A DNA stretch of 50,737 nt, taken from assembly GCA_017859335.1 (NCBI GenBank), contig JAFMNH010000003.1:1-50737 (forward strand). The letters run 5' to 3'. The translations under genes and the position numbers were made by a program. Shown here piece by piece: positions 17,732 through 26,922 of this stretch; position 1 is the stretch's first letter; every line of letters begins with the position of its first letter. The stretch is from Rhodothermales bacterium (GTDB taxonomy: Bacteria > Bacteroidota > Rhodothermia > Rhodothermales > UBA10348). Under the pieces are notes generated by a model, which saw only the letters and a list, made by a program, of their open reading frames with translations, ran no database searches and was not told the origin of the DNA.

Positions 17732-17784
17732 ATGCACTCTTCGGGCAATGCGGCGGCGATCGGCTCAATGCGCTCGCCGGGCAA
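17719..17784 (+). repeat. Imperfect tandem duplication across the 3' end of the PLP gene
   Basis: The 30 bases at 17719-17748 recur at 17755-17784 with 26 of 30 identical, a 36-base period. The first copy contains the TGA stop codon (17729-17731); in the second the same triplet is TCA. This is best read as a small local duplication of the gene's tail. Confidence 0.8.
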
Positions 17785-17796
17785 GAAAGGGGCGCG

Positions 17797-18612
17797 TCAG
17801 AGCTGCGCTTCGAACGTCAACCCATCATAGGCTGGCGCCATGCCCTCCCCCAGACGCTCTTCAAAGTCCTGATGCAGGATTTCGTGGGACATGTGCGTGA
17901 AGTACGTCTGCCGGGCACCAATCTTTTCCGCGGTCTCCACGGCTTTCTCTATCGTCATGTGCATCGGATGGGGGCGGTCCCGCAAGGCATCCAGGACCAG
18001 AACATCCAGACCCTCCAGCAATGAGTAGCTGGCATTCGGGATCTGACTGACATCGGTCAGATAGGCAAATCGGCCAATACGGTACCCCAATATGTCGAGC
18101 GATCCGTGGACCGCTGGTATGGGTATGATCCTGACCGACTGTTCGGGACTTTCACGGGAGATGACATCGAACGGGCCACGCACATCGTGCATCTCCAGTC
18201 GGGGAACACCCGGGTACGTTCCGTCCCTGAAAATGTAGGAAAACATATCGCGCAGCGCATGAGCCGATGCCGGCTCGGCGTGGACCGGGATCGGTGTCCT
18301 GTTGGAGAAGAGATACGGTCTCAGATCGTCCATGCCCACTACATGGTCGAAATGATGATGGGTAACCAGCAGTGCGTCAATGGTCTCGATTCCTGCCCGG
18401 AAGGCTTGCTGCCTGAAGTCCGGACCGGAATCAATCAGCAGATGAACCCCCGCGGCACGCACAAAAACGGAACAGCGAAGTCGTTTGTCCCGTGGGTCCT
18501 CCGAGGTACACACAGGACAGGGGCAGGTCAGCACGGGTACCCCGGTGGAGGTACCGCTTCCCAGGATCTCCACCTGAACGCGCTGCGCATCCTCCCGTAT
18601 CTCAGTCTTCAT
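17797..18612 (-). CDS. Metallo-beta-lactamase-fold hydrolase, PhnP-like
   Basis: 271 residues, cytoplasmic. An opening GSGTSTGVP, a cysteine pair plus third cysteine (CPCPVC), the metal motif THHHFDHVVG and later metal ligands in YLTDVS and FTHMSHE match the PhnP type of the family, which in E. coli hydrolyses a cyclic ribose phosphate during phosphonate use. No phn genes are present here, and this type is common in Bacteroidota as a stand-alone phosphodiesterase of unknown substrate. The start at 18612 overlaps the end of the upstream 96-codon gene by 11 bases, so translation is probably coupled. It is the last gene of the apparent minus-strand unit headed by the RNase E/G gene. Confidence 0.88.
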   Translation of the reverse strand: MKTEIREDAQRVQVEILGSGTSTGVPVLTCPCPVCTSEDPRDKRLRCSVFVRAAGVHLLIDSGPDFRQQAFRAGIETIDALLVTHHHFDHVVGMDDLRPYLFSNRTPIPVHAEPASAHALRDMFSYIFRDGTYPGVPRLEMHDVRGPFDVISRESPEQSVRIIPIPAVHGSLDILGYRIGRFAYLTDVSQIPNASYSLLEGLDVLVLDALRDRPHPMHMTIEKAVETAEKIGARQTYFTHMSHEILHQDFEERLGEGMAPAYDGLTFEAQL

Positions 18613-18892
18613 CCTCTGTCTGTATCTCCACTACGTCCTGTCGAGCCCACGCATCCTCGAGAGCCTGCCGAACAAGGGGTTTCAAGTAGACCGTGTCCAC
18701 GTCCATGGAACGCATGGCCTCGGCCAGAATGGCCAGGTGGACCTCGGGAGGATGGACCCGATTGAGCATCAGGAATTCCTCCTCGTTCCGGATACAGATC
18801 CCTCCGCGGAAATTCCCTTTCTCCCGGCGTACACGGATCCCGAGCTGCTCGACGGCTTCCTCAAGCTCTTTGACGATCTGGGGTGTTTTCAT
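18602..18892 (-). CDS. Conserved-looking small cytoplasmic protein, unknown
   Basis: 96 residues, no signal or membrane helix. It begins MKTPQIVKELEEAVEQLG, has a central KGNFRGGICIRNEEEFLMLN stretch and ends in an acidic tail. The mix of alternating strands and helices suggests a compact fold. I recall similar short proteins upstream of PhnP-like hydrolases in related bacteria but cannot name a family. It overlaps the next gene by 11 bases and starts 22 bases after the outer-membrane protein gene. The overlaps and spacing make it very likely a real gene. Confidence 0.8.
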   Translation of the reverse strand: MKTPQIVKELEEAVEQLGIRVRREKGNFRGGICIRNEEEFLMLNRVHPPEVHLAILAEAMRSMDVDTVYLKPLVRQALEDAWARQDVVEIQTEDED

Positions 18893-18914
18893 GATGGAAA
18901 ATAGGGTGCCGCTC

Positions 18915-19667
18915 CTAGAAGGTCAGACCGATCTGGAAGGCATGACGGAATCCGCGGTACTCGACCCGTCTCGTATTGCTCTGGGCAAAGACCGCTGAGG
19001 CATTCAGTAGCCAGCGCTGCCAGCGGTATCCCCAACCGGCATAGGCACCCAACCCCGATCGGATCTCAGGCAGGGTCCATTCGATATCCACCATGTAACC
19101 TGCTGAAGACCCGGTGTCTGTCCCGAACGCACGGGAAGCCAGGCCGAAGAACGGTTGGGATCGAAGCGAGAGATGCGACCCCGCCAAGGTCAGGTTGACA
19201 CCGGCCCCGACGCCAATGGCCGCAACAGATACTTCAAAGACGGTGGCAAGCGTACTTTCGTCCTGCTTTGAAACCTTCCTGTAGTCTCCGTACAGGCCAA
19301 TGGGGAAAAAGACATCCAGCGCCTTTGAATCCGGACTCCCGAAGGGTCGTACCGCAGCCCACGCATCCACACTTCCATCAACCAGAGTCACCTTGTCGCC
19401 ATCGGCATCCATACCGCTGCCCCGGACCAGCCTGCCCATGAACCCTTCGCGACTGTAAAACAGGCCAATCGCAGGGTCACTGTATTCGAAGGATACGTCG
19501 GGCGCCTGAGGCGGGCGGAATGAAAAATCCACCACTGTAAGCAGCGGGCCGACAGCCCGTGCAGTTCGGCTGCCATCACCCCCGTAGTTGAACTGCGCAG
19601 CGGCGGGTCCCGCTACACAGCCCATCAGGCATACCGCGAGGACAGCTGATTCAATGGCACGGATCAT
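18915..19667 (-). CDS. Predicted outer-membrane beta-barrel protein
   Basis: 250 residues with a signal peptide (AIESAVLAVCLMGCVAGPAAAQ). The mature chain is rich in alternating Gly/aromatic strands such as LGAYAGWGYRWQRWLLNASAVF and ends in phenylalanine (FQIGLTF), the C-terminal signature read by the BAM machinery. The length would suit an 8- to 10-strand barrel. No enzyme motif is seen. Its signal peptide also contains a LMGC sequence that could be read as a lipobox, though the AAA-Q cleavage site is the better fit. It starts 28 bases downstream of the RNase E/G gene, on the same strand, so it probably shares the transcript, an odd pairing without obvious functional link. Confidence 0.75.
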   Translation of the reverse strand: MIRAIESAVLAVCLMGCVAGPAAAQFNYGGDGSRTARAVGPLLTVVDFSFRPPQAPDVSFEYSDPAIGLFYSREGFMGRLVRGSGMDADGDKVTLVDGSVDAWAAVRPFGSPDSKALDVFFPIGLYGDYRKVSKQDESTLATVFEVSVAAIGVGAGVNLTLAGSHLSLRSQPFFGLASRAFGTDTGSSAGYMVDIEWTLPEIRSGLGAYAGWGYRWQRWLLNASAVFAQSNTRRVEYRGFRHAFQIGLTF

Positions 19668-19695
19668 CTGGAACGACGGCTGCTGTCAGCGACCA

Positions 19696-22251
19696 CTACG
19701 ATCCTGACGTGAGGTCAATCTTAACGAAGCGATTCGACTTGGGAAGCTCTGCGGAAGCAGACTCCGAGGGCAGTGGCTGAGACGGTGGTTTGCTTTCACT
19801 CGCTGCCTTTTCCCGGGCTGGGCTCTCCGTTGGCTTGACCTCTTTTTGTGCTGTCTTTGGAGACCCCACAGGTGCTGGCGCTCCTGGCTGTGTCTGCCGG
19901 GGCGCTACCTCTCCTCGGGTTATCTCCTTTGCTTCGCCCTTTCCAGGCGTGGACGCCCCTTTCCCGTTCGCCTCCTGACCAGACCTTGCCGGAGCCTCCT
20001 GAGCGTGCTCTCCACCGCGGTGTGGCCTTCCATCCGCCCCTGTCTGCTGGTTGCGACCAGCAGACCGTCTGCTGTCCGAGCCTCTCCGGGCATCGGAGGA
20101 CCCACGGCGCTCGGATCCCCTGCGGGTATCCTTTTCACTGCGGGAATCTCGCTCAGATCGCCCGGCACCGGAACGGCCTCCACTGGATCTGGACGAATCG
20201 GATCTGGGCGACTCCGATCTGCCACGGCCACGTGACGTTTCCTGGGCGCCCGCGTCAGAACGTTTCGAGCGATCATCTCCGCCCGACCTGGCGTCCCTGC
20301 CGGAACGACCACTGTCACCCCGGCCACGCTGACGGCCACCATCACTACGACCTTCGGAGCGCGTACCGCCTGATCGCCCGGAACCAGAGCGCCCCGAGCC
20401 AGACCGGGAGCGACCTCTGTTATTGGATCCGCTTGTCTCATCCCTCTTCTCCTGACCCTCCGAAGCCTTCTGGCCGGACTGCGGTTTGCGGCGCGCGTTT
20501 CGATCCGTGCGATTGGACAAGCGTGAAATTTCCTTTCCGGAAGACCCGTCAAAAAACCGGAACGACATCGGGTCGACCGATGCCTCCGAGTCGATCTGCA
20601 CCCGCACGCCGAAGCGAAGGCGCCAGCGGAAGGTGCGGCTCGGAAACTTGCCTGACAGGAACGATGCCGTAAATGGGTGCACCTTGAGACGAACACGCGC
20701 TGACTTGCCGGCATCCCGATAGGATGCGAGCCAATCCTCAATCTTGCGGAGGAGGTCCTCCGGTTCGACCCGTAGGTGACTGGGCGTCACGGTACGATCC
20801 CTGACCTCCCCGCGCCGCTGGCGGGGATCCGCTGCGGAGCCGGATGACTGCTCATCCGGCAGGGAAAATGTCTTGGTGATACTGGGACGCAGTCGTTGAC
20901 GCGTGATCTGAATCAGACCGAAGTCACTCATCGGCAGCACCTTGGTAACCGCACGATCAGCCCGGAATTCCTTTTTCAGCGTCTCGTACAGCTTTCGGCG
21001 GTTGCTTTCATGACGCATGTCGATGAAATCGACCACGATAATGCCGCCCAGGTCGCGCAGACGGACCTGCTTGCAGATGATCTTGGCAGCCTCCAGGTTG
21101 ACCTTGAGCGAACTGTCCTCCTGGGACATGCCTCGGCCGGCCCGGCCCGAGTTCACATCCACCACGTGCATGGCTTCTGTCTGCTCGAAAAACAGATAAC
21201 CACCCGAGGGCATGTTCACACGCTCGTCGAAAGCCTCCTCCACGGCAGCCTTGATACCTACCTTCTGGAATACGGACTCTGCATTCTCCTCCAGCTTGAC
21301 ATCCTCCACCATATCAGGGGCGATAGCCTGTACGTAGCCACGGATGTTGCGATAGAGCTTCTGGTCATCAATCAGAATGCGATCGTAATCCTCCGTGAAG
21401 AGATCCCGCATGATGGAGGATACCATGTTGACATCCTCATGAATGACTGCGGGCGGCTTCGGATTGTTTTTCAGCTTGCCTTCGATCCTCTTCCACTTGT
21501 CTACCAGCAGGTTCAGGTCCGTGTCAAGCGCCTTGGCGCTCCGACCCTCGGCCACCGTGCGGACGATGACACCAAATCCCTCAGGCAGAAGGCTCCGCGC
21601 CAAGGCGCGCAGTCGCCGACGCTCCTTGAAGGACATGATCTTCTTCGACACGGCCACGTAGTTGGCCATGGGAACCAATACCAGGAAGCGCCCCGCCAGG
21701 GAGATATCCGTAGTAACACGGCTTCCTTTGTTGGCGATGGGCTCCTTGCTGATCTTGACCAGGATGGGCTGGTCCTTGACAAGAATACTGGCGGGATCGA
21801 ACTGTGGACCCTCCTGTTCCCGCTCATTGTCGCCGCCGGACTCGCGGCGCGACGGCTGTCCTCCGCGACCTTGTCTTCGGCTATCCTTGCCCTGCTGATC
21901 GGAGCCGCCATGACGTTGACCGGTAGGTCGGCGCCGTTTCTTGCCCGCCGGCTTGGTCGTGTAGTCCCCTTTGAATGATCCAATCTCGGCCTGGTCCGTC
22001 TTGGCGTAGTCAAGCCACGACTCAACGTTGTCGATCAGGTCCGAGAAATGGAGAAACGCGTCCTGTTTCTGACCAATGTCTACGAAGGCAGCCTGGATGC
22101 TCGGCATGACTCGGCGGATACGCCCGAGGAAGATGTTGCCGATGGTGCGTTCATGTTCTTGGTTCTCAATGAACAGCTCCGCCAGCTCGCCGTTCTCAAC
22201 GATGGCAATGCGGGTCTGTTTACCCTTGTTGACGATGATTTCCTTAGACAT
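19696..22251 (-). CDS. rng: Ribonuclease E/G family endoribonuclease with long disordered basic tail
   Basis: 851 residues, against about 490-520 for RNase G. The N-terminal S1 RNA-binding domain (~36-190) is split by an Arg/Gly/Gln-rich insertion of about 60 residues (~95-155). The catalytic DNase I-like domain carries the magnesium aspartates in VDVNSGRAGRG and VVDFIDM, preceded by LFFEQTEAMHV. The usual CPxCxG zinc-link after TRQRLR is absent; the sequence reads TRQRLRPSITKTFSLPDEQ with no cysteine, so dimer linkage must differ. Residues ~577-851 are a disordered Arg/Ser/Gly/Asp tail, likely an RNA-binding or partner-docking region analogous to, but not homologous with, the RNase E tail. 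The enzyme should act in mRNA decay and rRNA processing. It heads a minus-strand unit and is divergent from gltA across a 613-base gap. Confidence 0.93.
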   Translation of the reverse strand: MSKEIIVNKGKQTRIAIVENGELAELFIENQEHERTIGNIFLGRIRRVMPSIQAAFVDIGQKQDAFLHFSDLIDNVESWLDYAKTDQAEIGSFKGDYTTKPAGKKRRRPTGQRHGGSDQQGKDSRRQGRGGQPSRRESGGDNEREQEGPQFDPASILVKDQPILVKISKEPIANKGSRVTTDISLAGRFLVLVPMANYVAVSKKIMSFKERRRLRALARSLLPEGFGVIVRTVAEGRSAKALDTDLNLLVDKWKRIEGKLKNNPKPPAVIHEDVNMVSSIMRDLFTEDYDRILIDDQKLYRNIRGYVQAIAPDMVEDVKLEENAESVFQKVGIKAAVEEAFDERVNMPSGGYLFFEQTEAMHVVDVNSGRAGRGMSQEDSSLKVNLEAAKIICKQVRLRDLGGIIVVDFIDMRHESNRRKLYETLKKEFRADRAVTKVLPMSDFGLIQITRQRLRPSITKTFSLPDEQSSGSAADPRQRRGEVRDRTVTPSHLRVEPEDLLRKIEDWLASYRDAGKSARVRLKVHPFTASFLSGKFPSRTFRWRLRFGVRVQIDSEASVDPMSFRFFDGSSGKEISRLSNRTDRNARRKPQSGQKASEGQEKRDETSGSNNRGRSRSGSGRSGSGRSGGTRSEGRSDGGRQRGRGDSGRSGRDARSGGDDRSKRSDAGAQETSRGRGRSESPRSDSSRSSGGRSGAGRSERDSRSEKDTRRGSERRGSSDARRGSDSRRSAGRNQQTGADGRPHRGGEHAQEAPARSGQEANGKGASTPGKGEAKEITRGEVAPRQTQPGAPAPVGSPKTAQKEVKPTESPAREKAASESKPPSQPLPSESASAELPKSNRFVKIDLTSGS

Positions 22252-22864
22252 GTGTGGGTGTCCTGGGCAAAGAACGACGAACAGCCCTCCCCTTTGAGGG
22301 AGTTGTCAGTGCGACGATGTACCGAAAGTTCAATCACCTTCAGAAACTCCCCGAGAACTTGCTGCATCGAAAATCCACTGCTCCGGGTACGTCTGTCGCT
22401 CGGCAGGCTGTAGCTGCGTGCCGTTCTTGCAAATGATGGAGATAGAGCCAAAACAGGGAGGGCTGCGACGCCGAATTCGGTCGTCCCACACCCTGCCTGA
22501 CGTTCCGGAAAGTACTGTCCTGCCGCGCTTTCACGCCCTGCGAGTACCGCTCTGAACCATGCCACAAGCCAACGCGCAACCGCCTGGCCCACAACCCGAA
22601 ACCGGGTCAAGGAGAAAGGGAACAGCGTTGTAGCGAAAGAAACGGAATATCCGTGCATGATCAGGACGGGAAGCCCTTCCGGTAAGATGGGCCGAAGGAC
22701 GCCTTCTGCGTCGCTCCGGTCTTTAAAATCAACGGGTTAATCTCCCGAAGGCGCAGAATGATCCCGAAAAAGAGGCGCTTATATTGCCACAGGTCAGCCT
22801 CTGAGGGCAACCCGCTGCTCAGCCGCCCCGACCGCATGCCGAGCCGTGTCTGCATGTCAACCCA
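22252..22864. other. Long divergent intergenic region between RNase E/G and citrate synthase genes
   Basis: 613 bases without a credible gene; the open frames here show no family features. Small hairpins are visible: GACGC-CTTCT-GCGTC at about 22699-22713 and CTGAG...CTCAG (5-bp stem, 12-base loop) at about 22801-22822. The region must hold both promoters. The length leaves room for a long 5' leader of the RNase gene, a feature known for autoregulated rne in E. coli, but no homologous leader structure can be recognised. Confidence 0.5.
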
Positions 22865-24022
22865 ATGCCAACCATCGACCGATCCATGACGCATCCTGCT
22901 GTATCTGCCGAAGCCAAGGGCCTTGAAGGAGTCATTGCCCTTCACACGGGCATCTGTGACATTGACGGGCAGAAGGGGACCCTTATCTATCGGGGATATG
23001 ACATCGATGACCTGGCACGGCACTGTACGTTCGAGGAAGTCGCATGGCTTCTCTGGCAAGGGGAGCTGCCCGGCGCCGCGGACCATGCCGAGCTGCTGCG
23101 CCAGCTGGCCAGCGAGCGACCACTACCTCCCATGGTCCGTGAGCTGATGGCCATGGCACCGGAGGATGCCAACGCCATGGCTTTCCTGCAAACAGGTATT
23201 TCCACCCTGGCCCTCTTCGATTCGGAAGCTGAGCAGACAGACCCTGCATCCCAGTACCGCAAAGCGGTGCGCCTGACAGCGCACATCCCTGTTCTGCTCG
23301 CAGGTTTCGACCGTGCCCGCAACGGTTTGCCCATGATTGCACCGCGACCTGACCTTTCGACGGCAGCAAATTTCCTTTACATGCTCAGGGGGGAAGAGCC
23401 GGGTGAGCAGGCTGTTCGCATATTCGACGCCTGTCTTGTCCTGCATGCCGAACATGGACTGAACGCATCCACGTTTGCCGGTCGGGTCATCGGCGCTACC
23501 CTGTCTGACATGTACGCTGCGGTCGCGGGCGCCGTCGGCGCCTTGAAAGGACCGCTGCACGGAGGAGCAAACCTCCGGGTAATGGACATGCTGGACGCCA
23601 TTGCCGCCTCTGGGGCGGATGCATCATCCTGGGTCCGGGACCGGCTGGCGCGCAAGGAGCGCATCATGGGATTTGGTCATCGGGTCTACAAGACGCTGGA
23701 TCCCCGGGCGGGCATTCTGCGGGAGATGTCCGAGTCACTGGCCGTGGAGGCGGGTAATCGAACATGGTACGACATGAGCCTGAGCATCATGGAGATCATG
23801 GAACGTGAGAAGGGCCTCTATCCCAATGTGGACTTTTTCTCGGCTTCCGTGTACAGCACATTGGGCATACCCAAGGACCTGTTCACGCCCATCTTTGCCA
23901 TGGCCCGGATTACCGGATGGACAGCCCACCTGATGGAGCAGTGGAAGGACAACCGACTTATACGGCCGCGGGCCGCCTATGACGGCCCGCGCAGTCGCAG
24001 CACGGGTCGACAAGCAGGCTGA
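22865..24022 (+). CDS. gltA: Citrate synthase
   Basis: 385 residues, the length of the short dimeric (type I, Gram-positive/archaeal-like) citrate synthases. It condenses acetyl-CoA with oxaloacetate to start the TCA cycle. Catalytic residues are visible: His in LHAEHGLNAST, His in GPLHGGANLRV, the GFGHRVYKT signature, Asp in PNVDFFSASVY and the closing arginine-bearing LIRPRAAYDGP. The family includes 2-methylcitrate synthase, and the two cannot be split by eye; the succinate dehydrogenase genes that follow support the TCA role, while the pccB-like gene earlier in the window keeps propionate metabolism in mind. The ATG at 22865 is used; an ATG six codons later is also possible. The sdh genes begin 209 bases downstream on the same strand. 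Confidence 0.93.
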   Translation: MPTIDRSMTHPAVSAEAKGLEGVIALHTGICDIDGQKGTLIYRGYDIDDLARHCTFEEVAWLLWQGELPGAADHAELLRQLASERPLPPMVRELMAMAPEDANAMAFLQTGISTLALFDSEAEQTDPASQYRKAVRLTAHIPVLLAGFDRARNGLPMIAPRPDLSTAANFLYMLRGEEPGEQAVRIFDACLVLHAEHGLNASTFAGRVIGATLSDMYAAVAGAVGALKGPLHGGANLRVMDMLDAIAASGADASSWVRDRLARKERIMGFGHRVYKTLDPRAGILREMSESLAVEAGNRTWYDMSLSIMEIMEREKGLYPNVDFFSASVYSTLGIPKDLFTPIFAMARITGWTAHLMEQWKDNRLIRPRAAYDGPRSRSTGRQAG

Positions 24023-24078
24023 CTCCCCATGACGGGTCTGGCAACCCTCCGGCACATTTCGCTCGATGAACGACTCGC

Positions 24079-24111
24079 TTGAGCGATATGCCCCTTTCCG
24101 CGCATACTTTG
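24079..24111 (+). promoter_or_regulatory. Possible promoter for the sdh operon
   Basis: TTG at 24079-24081 is followed after 23 bases by TACTTTG at 24105-24111, close to the Bacteroidota -33/-7 pattern (TTG, then TAnnTTTG) but with one base fewer inside the -7 box. It lies in an AT-richer patch about 120 bases before the SdhC start. Judged by eye only. Confidence 0.3.
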
Positions 24112-24231
24112 TTAAATGTGGCCACCGGGCACGGATCCGCGGGCGTCTTCCATCGTTGCGTTCCGTACCTTCAAACGTCCTCCTTTTCGAGGTCCAACCA
24201 AAAAGCAACCCCACAGGCAGTCACGACAGCT

Positions 24232-24930
24232 ATGCGTCTTTCGACCCTACTGAATTCGCCCATCGGCAAGAAGCTGATTACCGGAATCACAGGACTCGGG
24301 CTGACTTTCTTCGTGCTCATGCACATGGTCGGAAACCTGTCCATGTTCTCGGGCGATGACGCCTACAACGAGTACGCTCACTTCCTGGCCAGTCTGGGCC
24401 CCCTTCTCTACGCCGTCGAGGCAGGCCTCGTCCTGTTCTTCCTGGCCCACGCCGTAAACGGCTTCAAGATCTGGATCGGCAAGCGGAAGGCCCGACCGCA
24501 GGCCTACGCGGTGTACAAGAGCGCGGGTGGTCCGAGCATGCAGTCCTCGAGCTCGCGCTCCATGATCATAACGGGCATCATATTGCTGGTCTTCCTGGTC
24601 TTCCACCTCATCTCGTTCAAATTCGGACCGGGTGGACCCGGCAATGCCGATGCATCGTACCTGACGACGGTCAACGGTGTCGAGATGCGCGATCTGGCCC
24701 GCCTGGTACGTGAGAAATTTGCCCTCTCCTGGTACACATTCGGCTACACGGCCATCATGCTGCTCCTGGTTGCCCACCTGCGCCACGGCGTCTGGAGCGC
24801 CTTGCAGTCGCTGGGTGCCATGCGCCCATCGCTCTCCGCACTGATCCACACGATTGGCGGACTGCTGGGACTGGGAATCGGCCTCGGGTTCATCGTCATG
24901 CCACTGGCCATCTACTTCGGTCTGATTTGA
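24232..24930 (+). CDS. sdhC: Succinate dehydrogenase cytochrome b subunit
   Basis: 232 residues from the ATG at 24232. A frame extends upstream to 24079, but those 51 residues are not hydrophobic and do not fit the family; the chosen start gives the usual MRLSTLLNSPIGKKL opening. Five hydrophobic helices are seen (near residues 15-35, 55-78, 105-125, 160-180 and 200-225). Histidines likely to bind two haem b groups occur in FVLMHMVGNL, FFLAHAVNGF, LVFHLISF and LVAHLRHGVW. This single large membrane subunit is the B-type arrangement known from Wolinella fumarate reductase and from Bacteroidota and Bacillus, which reacts with menaquinone and needs no SdhD. It is the first gene of sdhCAB; sdhA starts 58 bases after its stop. 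Confidence 0.93.
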   Translation: MRLSTLLNSPIGKKLITGITGLGLTFFVLMHMVGNLSMFSGDDAYNEYAHFLASLGPLLYAVEAGLVLFFLAHAVNGFKIWIGKRKARPQAYAVYKSAGGPSMQSSSSRSMIITGIILLVFLVFHLISFKFGPGGPGNADASYLTTVNGVEMRDLARLVREKFALSWYTFGYTAIMLLLVAHLRHGVWSALQSLGAMRPSLSALIHTIGGLLGLGIGLGFIVMPLAIYFGLI

Positions 24931-24988
24931 CCGGACCAGGATCCGATAGCCCGCATCTCTTCGAATCGAATTCCATCCGACGCACACC

Positions 24989-26902
24989 ATGTCTACGGTT
25001 CTCGACCCCAAAATCCCTGCTGGCCCGCTGAAGGAAAAGTGGGATAACTACAAGAACACGATCAAGCTGGTCAACCCGGCCAACAAACGGAAACACACCG
25101 TTCTGGTCGTCGGCACCGGATTGGCCGGTGGGTCTGCTGCAGCTTCCCTGGCCGAGTTGGGATACAACGTCAAGAGTTTCTGCATCCAGGATTCTCCTCG
25201 CAGGGCGCACTCCATTGCCGCGCAAGGAGGGATCAACGCAGCCAAGAACTACCCCAATGACGGGGATACCATCTGGCGTCTCTTCTACGATACCATCAAG
25301 GGAGGCGACTACCGCAGCCGCGAGGCCAACGTATACCGCTTGGCACAGGTGTCCAACAACATCATCGATCAGTGCGTAGCGCAGGGGGTACCGTTTGCGC
25401 GCGAATACGGTGGGTTGCTTGACAACCGATCCTTCGGCGGAGCCCAGGTGTCCCGTACGTTCTATGCGAAAGGCCAAACAGGGCAACAGCTCCTCCTCGG
25501 GGCTTACCAGGCCATGAGCCGGCAGATCGGAGCGGGAAACATCGAGATGTTTTCCCGACGCGAGATGCTCGACCTGGTCGTTGTCGACGGTAAGGCCCGG
25601 GGTATCATCACCCGTAACCTGGTCACCGGGGAGTACGAGCGCCACGTAGGCGATGCTGTCCTCTTGTGCACAGGCGGCTACGGAAACGTGTACTACCTGT
25701 CCACGAATGCCAAGAACTCGAATGTCACGGCAGCTTGGCGCTGTCATAAGCGCGGTGCCTACTTCGCCAACCCGTGCTACACCCAGATACATCCCACATG
25801 CATCCCGGTCTCGGGAGACTATCAGTCCAAACTGACCCTCATGTCGGAGTCGCTTCGGAACGACGGCCGCGTCTGGGTGCCCAAGAAGCAGGGGGATACC
25901 CGGCGTCCCCAAGACATTCCGGAAGAGGATCGTGACTATTATCTGGAGCGGAAGTACCCGAGCTTCGGAAACCTGGTACCGCGTGACGTGGCCTCACGCA
26001 ACGCCAAAATGGCAACAGATGAGGGTCGTGGCGTGGGCGAGACAGGATTGGCCGTCTACCTTGACTTCAAGGACTCGATCAATCGACTGGGACGGGACAC
26101 CATCGAAGCGCGCTACGGCAACCTCTTCGAGATGTACGAGCGCATTACGGGCGAAAACCCGTACGAAGTACCGATGCGCATCTTCCCGGCAGTCCACTAC
26201 ACCATGGGAGGCCTGTGGGTCGATTACGAACTGCAGTCCACCGTACCGGGCCTTTTTGTACTGGGCGAAGCCAACTTCTCTGACCACGGGGCCAACCGCT
26301 TGGGCGCCTCGGCATTGATGCAGGGATTGGCTGATGGTTATTTCGTCATCCCCTACACGCTTGGGAATTACATCGCCAACCAAAGCCTGCCCGATGTCTC
26401 GACCGATGCGGATGCCTTCGGCGAAGCGGAGTCGGCTGCAGACGCACGGATCCAGAAGCTGCTCAGCGTGAACGGAAACAAGACCGTCATGGAGTTCCAC
26501 CGCGAACTTGGACGCATCATCTGGGATCAGGTCGGTATGTCCCGAACCGCCGGTGGCCTTCGGCAGGCCATTGACCAGGTCAGTGCCCTCAAAGAAGAGT
26601 TCTGGCAGAATGTATGCGTCCCGGGAGAGCCGACCACCTATAACAAGAATCTGGAATTTGCCGGCCGGGTCGCCGACTTCCTGGAACTGGGAGAGCTCAT
26701 GGCTCGCGATGCACTCAGCCGCGAGGAATCGTGCGGTGGACACTTCCGCGAAGAGTATCAAACGCCCGAAGGTGAGGCGCTTCGCAACGATGACGAATTC
26801 ACCCACGTCTCGGCCTGGGAACACACGGCGTCGGGTCATGTCCTTCACAAGGAAAACCTCGACTTCGAGAACGTTCAACTCACCACCCGCAGCTACAAGT
26901 AA
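24989..26902 (+). CDS. sdhA: Succinate dehydrogenase/fumarate reductase flavoprotein subunit
   Basis: 637 residues. It oxidises succinate to fumarate on the cytoplasmic face of the inner membrane, passing electrons to SdhB. The FAD-binding motif [19 protein letters not shown] (40-58) is followed by [14 protein letters not shown], where His74 is the expected site of covalent flavin attachment. The substrate-site segments are present: THPTC equivalent reading [23 protein letters not shown] and [21 protein letters not shown]. The extra N-terminal ~35 residues and the overall pattern match the B-type enzymes of Bacteroidota. Direction of catalysis (succinate oxidation or fumarate reduction) cannot be read from sequence, but the neighbouring citrate synthase gene favours oxidation. 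Confidence 0.96.
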   Translation: MSTVLDPKIPAGPLKEKWDNYKNTIKLVNPANKRKHTVLVVGTGLAGGSAAASLAELGYNVKSFCIQDSPRRAHSIAAQGGINAAKNYPNDGDTIWRLFYDTIKGGDYRSREANVYRLAQVSNNIIDQCVAQGVPFAREYGGLLDNRSFGGAQVSRTFYAKGQTGQQLLLGAYQAMSRQIGAGNIEMFSRREMLDLVVVDGKARGIITRNLVTGEYERHVGDAVLLCTGGYGNVYYLSTNAKNSNVTAAWRCHKRGAYFANPCYTQIHPTCIPVSGDYQSKLTLMSESLRNDGRVWVPKKQGDTRRPQDIPEEDRDYYLERKYPSFGNLVPRDVASRNAKMATDEGRGVGETGLAVYLDFKDSINRLGRDTIEARYGNLFEMYERITGENPYEVPMRIFPAVHYTMGGLWVDYELQSTVPGLFVLGEANFSDHGANRLGASALMQGLADGYFVIPYTLGNYIANQSLPDVSTDADAFGEAESAADARIQKLLSVNGNKTVMEFHRELGRIIWDQVGMSRTAGGLRQAIDQVSALKEEFWQNVCVPGEPTTYNKNLEFAGRVADFLELGELMARDALSREESCGGHFREEYQTPEGEALRNDDEFTHVSAWEHTASGHVLHKENLDFENVQLTTRSYK

Positions 26903-26922
26903 GACCCAGCAATCGTTTCGAC

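Noticed and set aside
19700-20530. Repeated SRSG / RSGG units in the RNase E/G tail seen as a possible DNA repeat array
   Set aside because: The similarity is low-complexity amino-acid composition (Arg, Ser, Gly); the DNA copies are not regular in length or sequence.
20896-21978. A 360-codon open frame antisense to the RNase E/G gene
   Set aside because: The minus strand encodes a clear RNase E/G catalytic domain in this stretch; the antisense frame has no domain features and arises from GC-rich codon bias.
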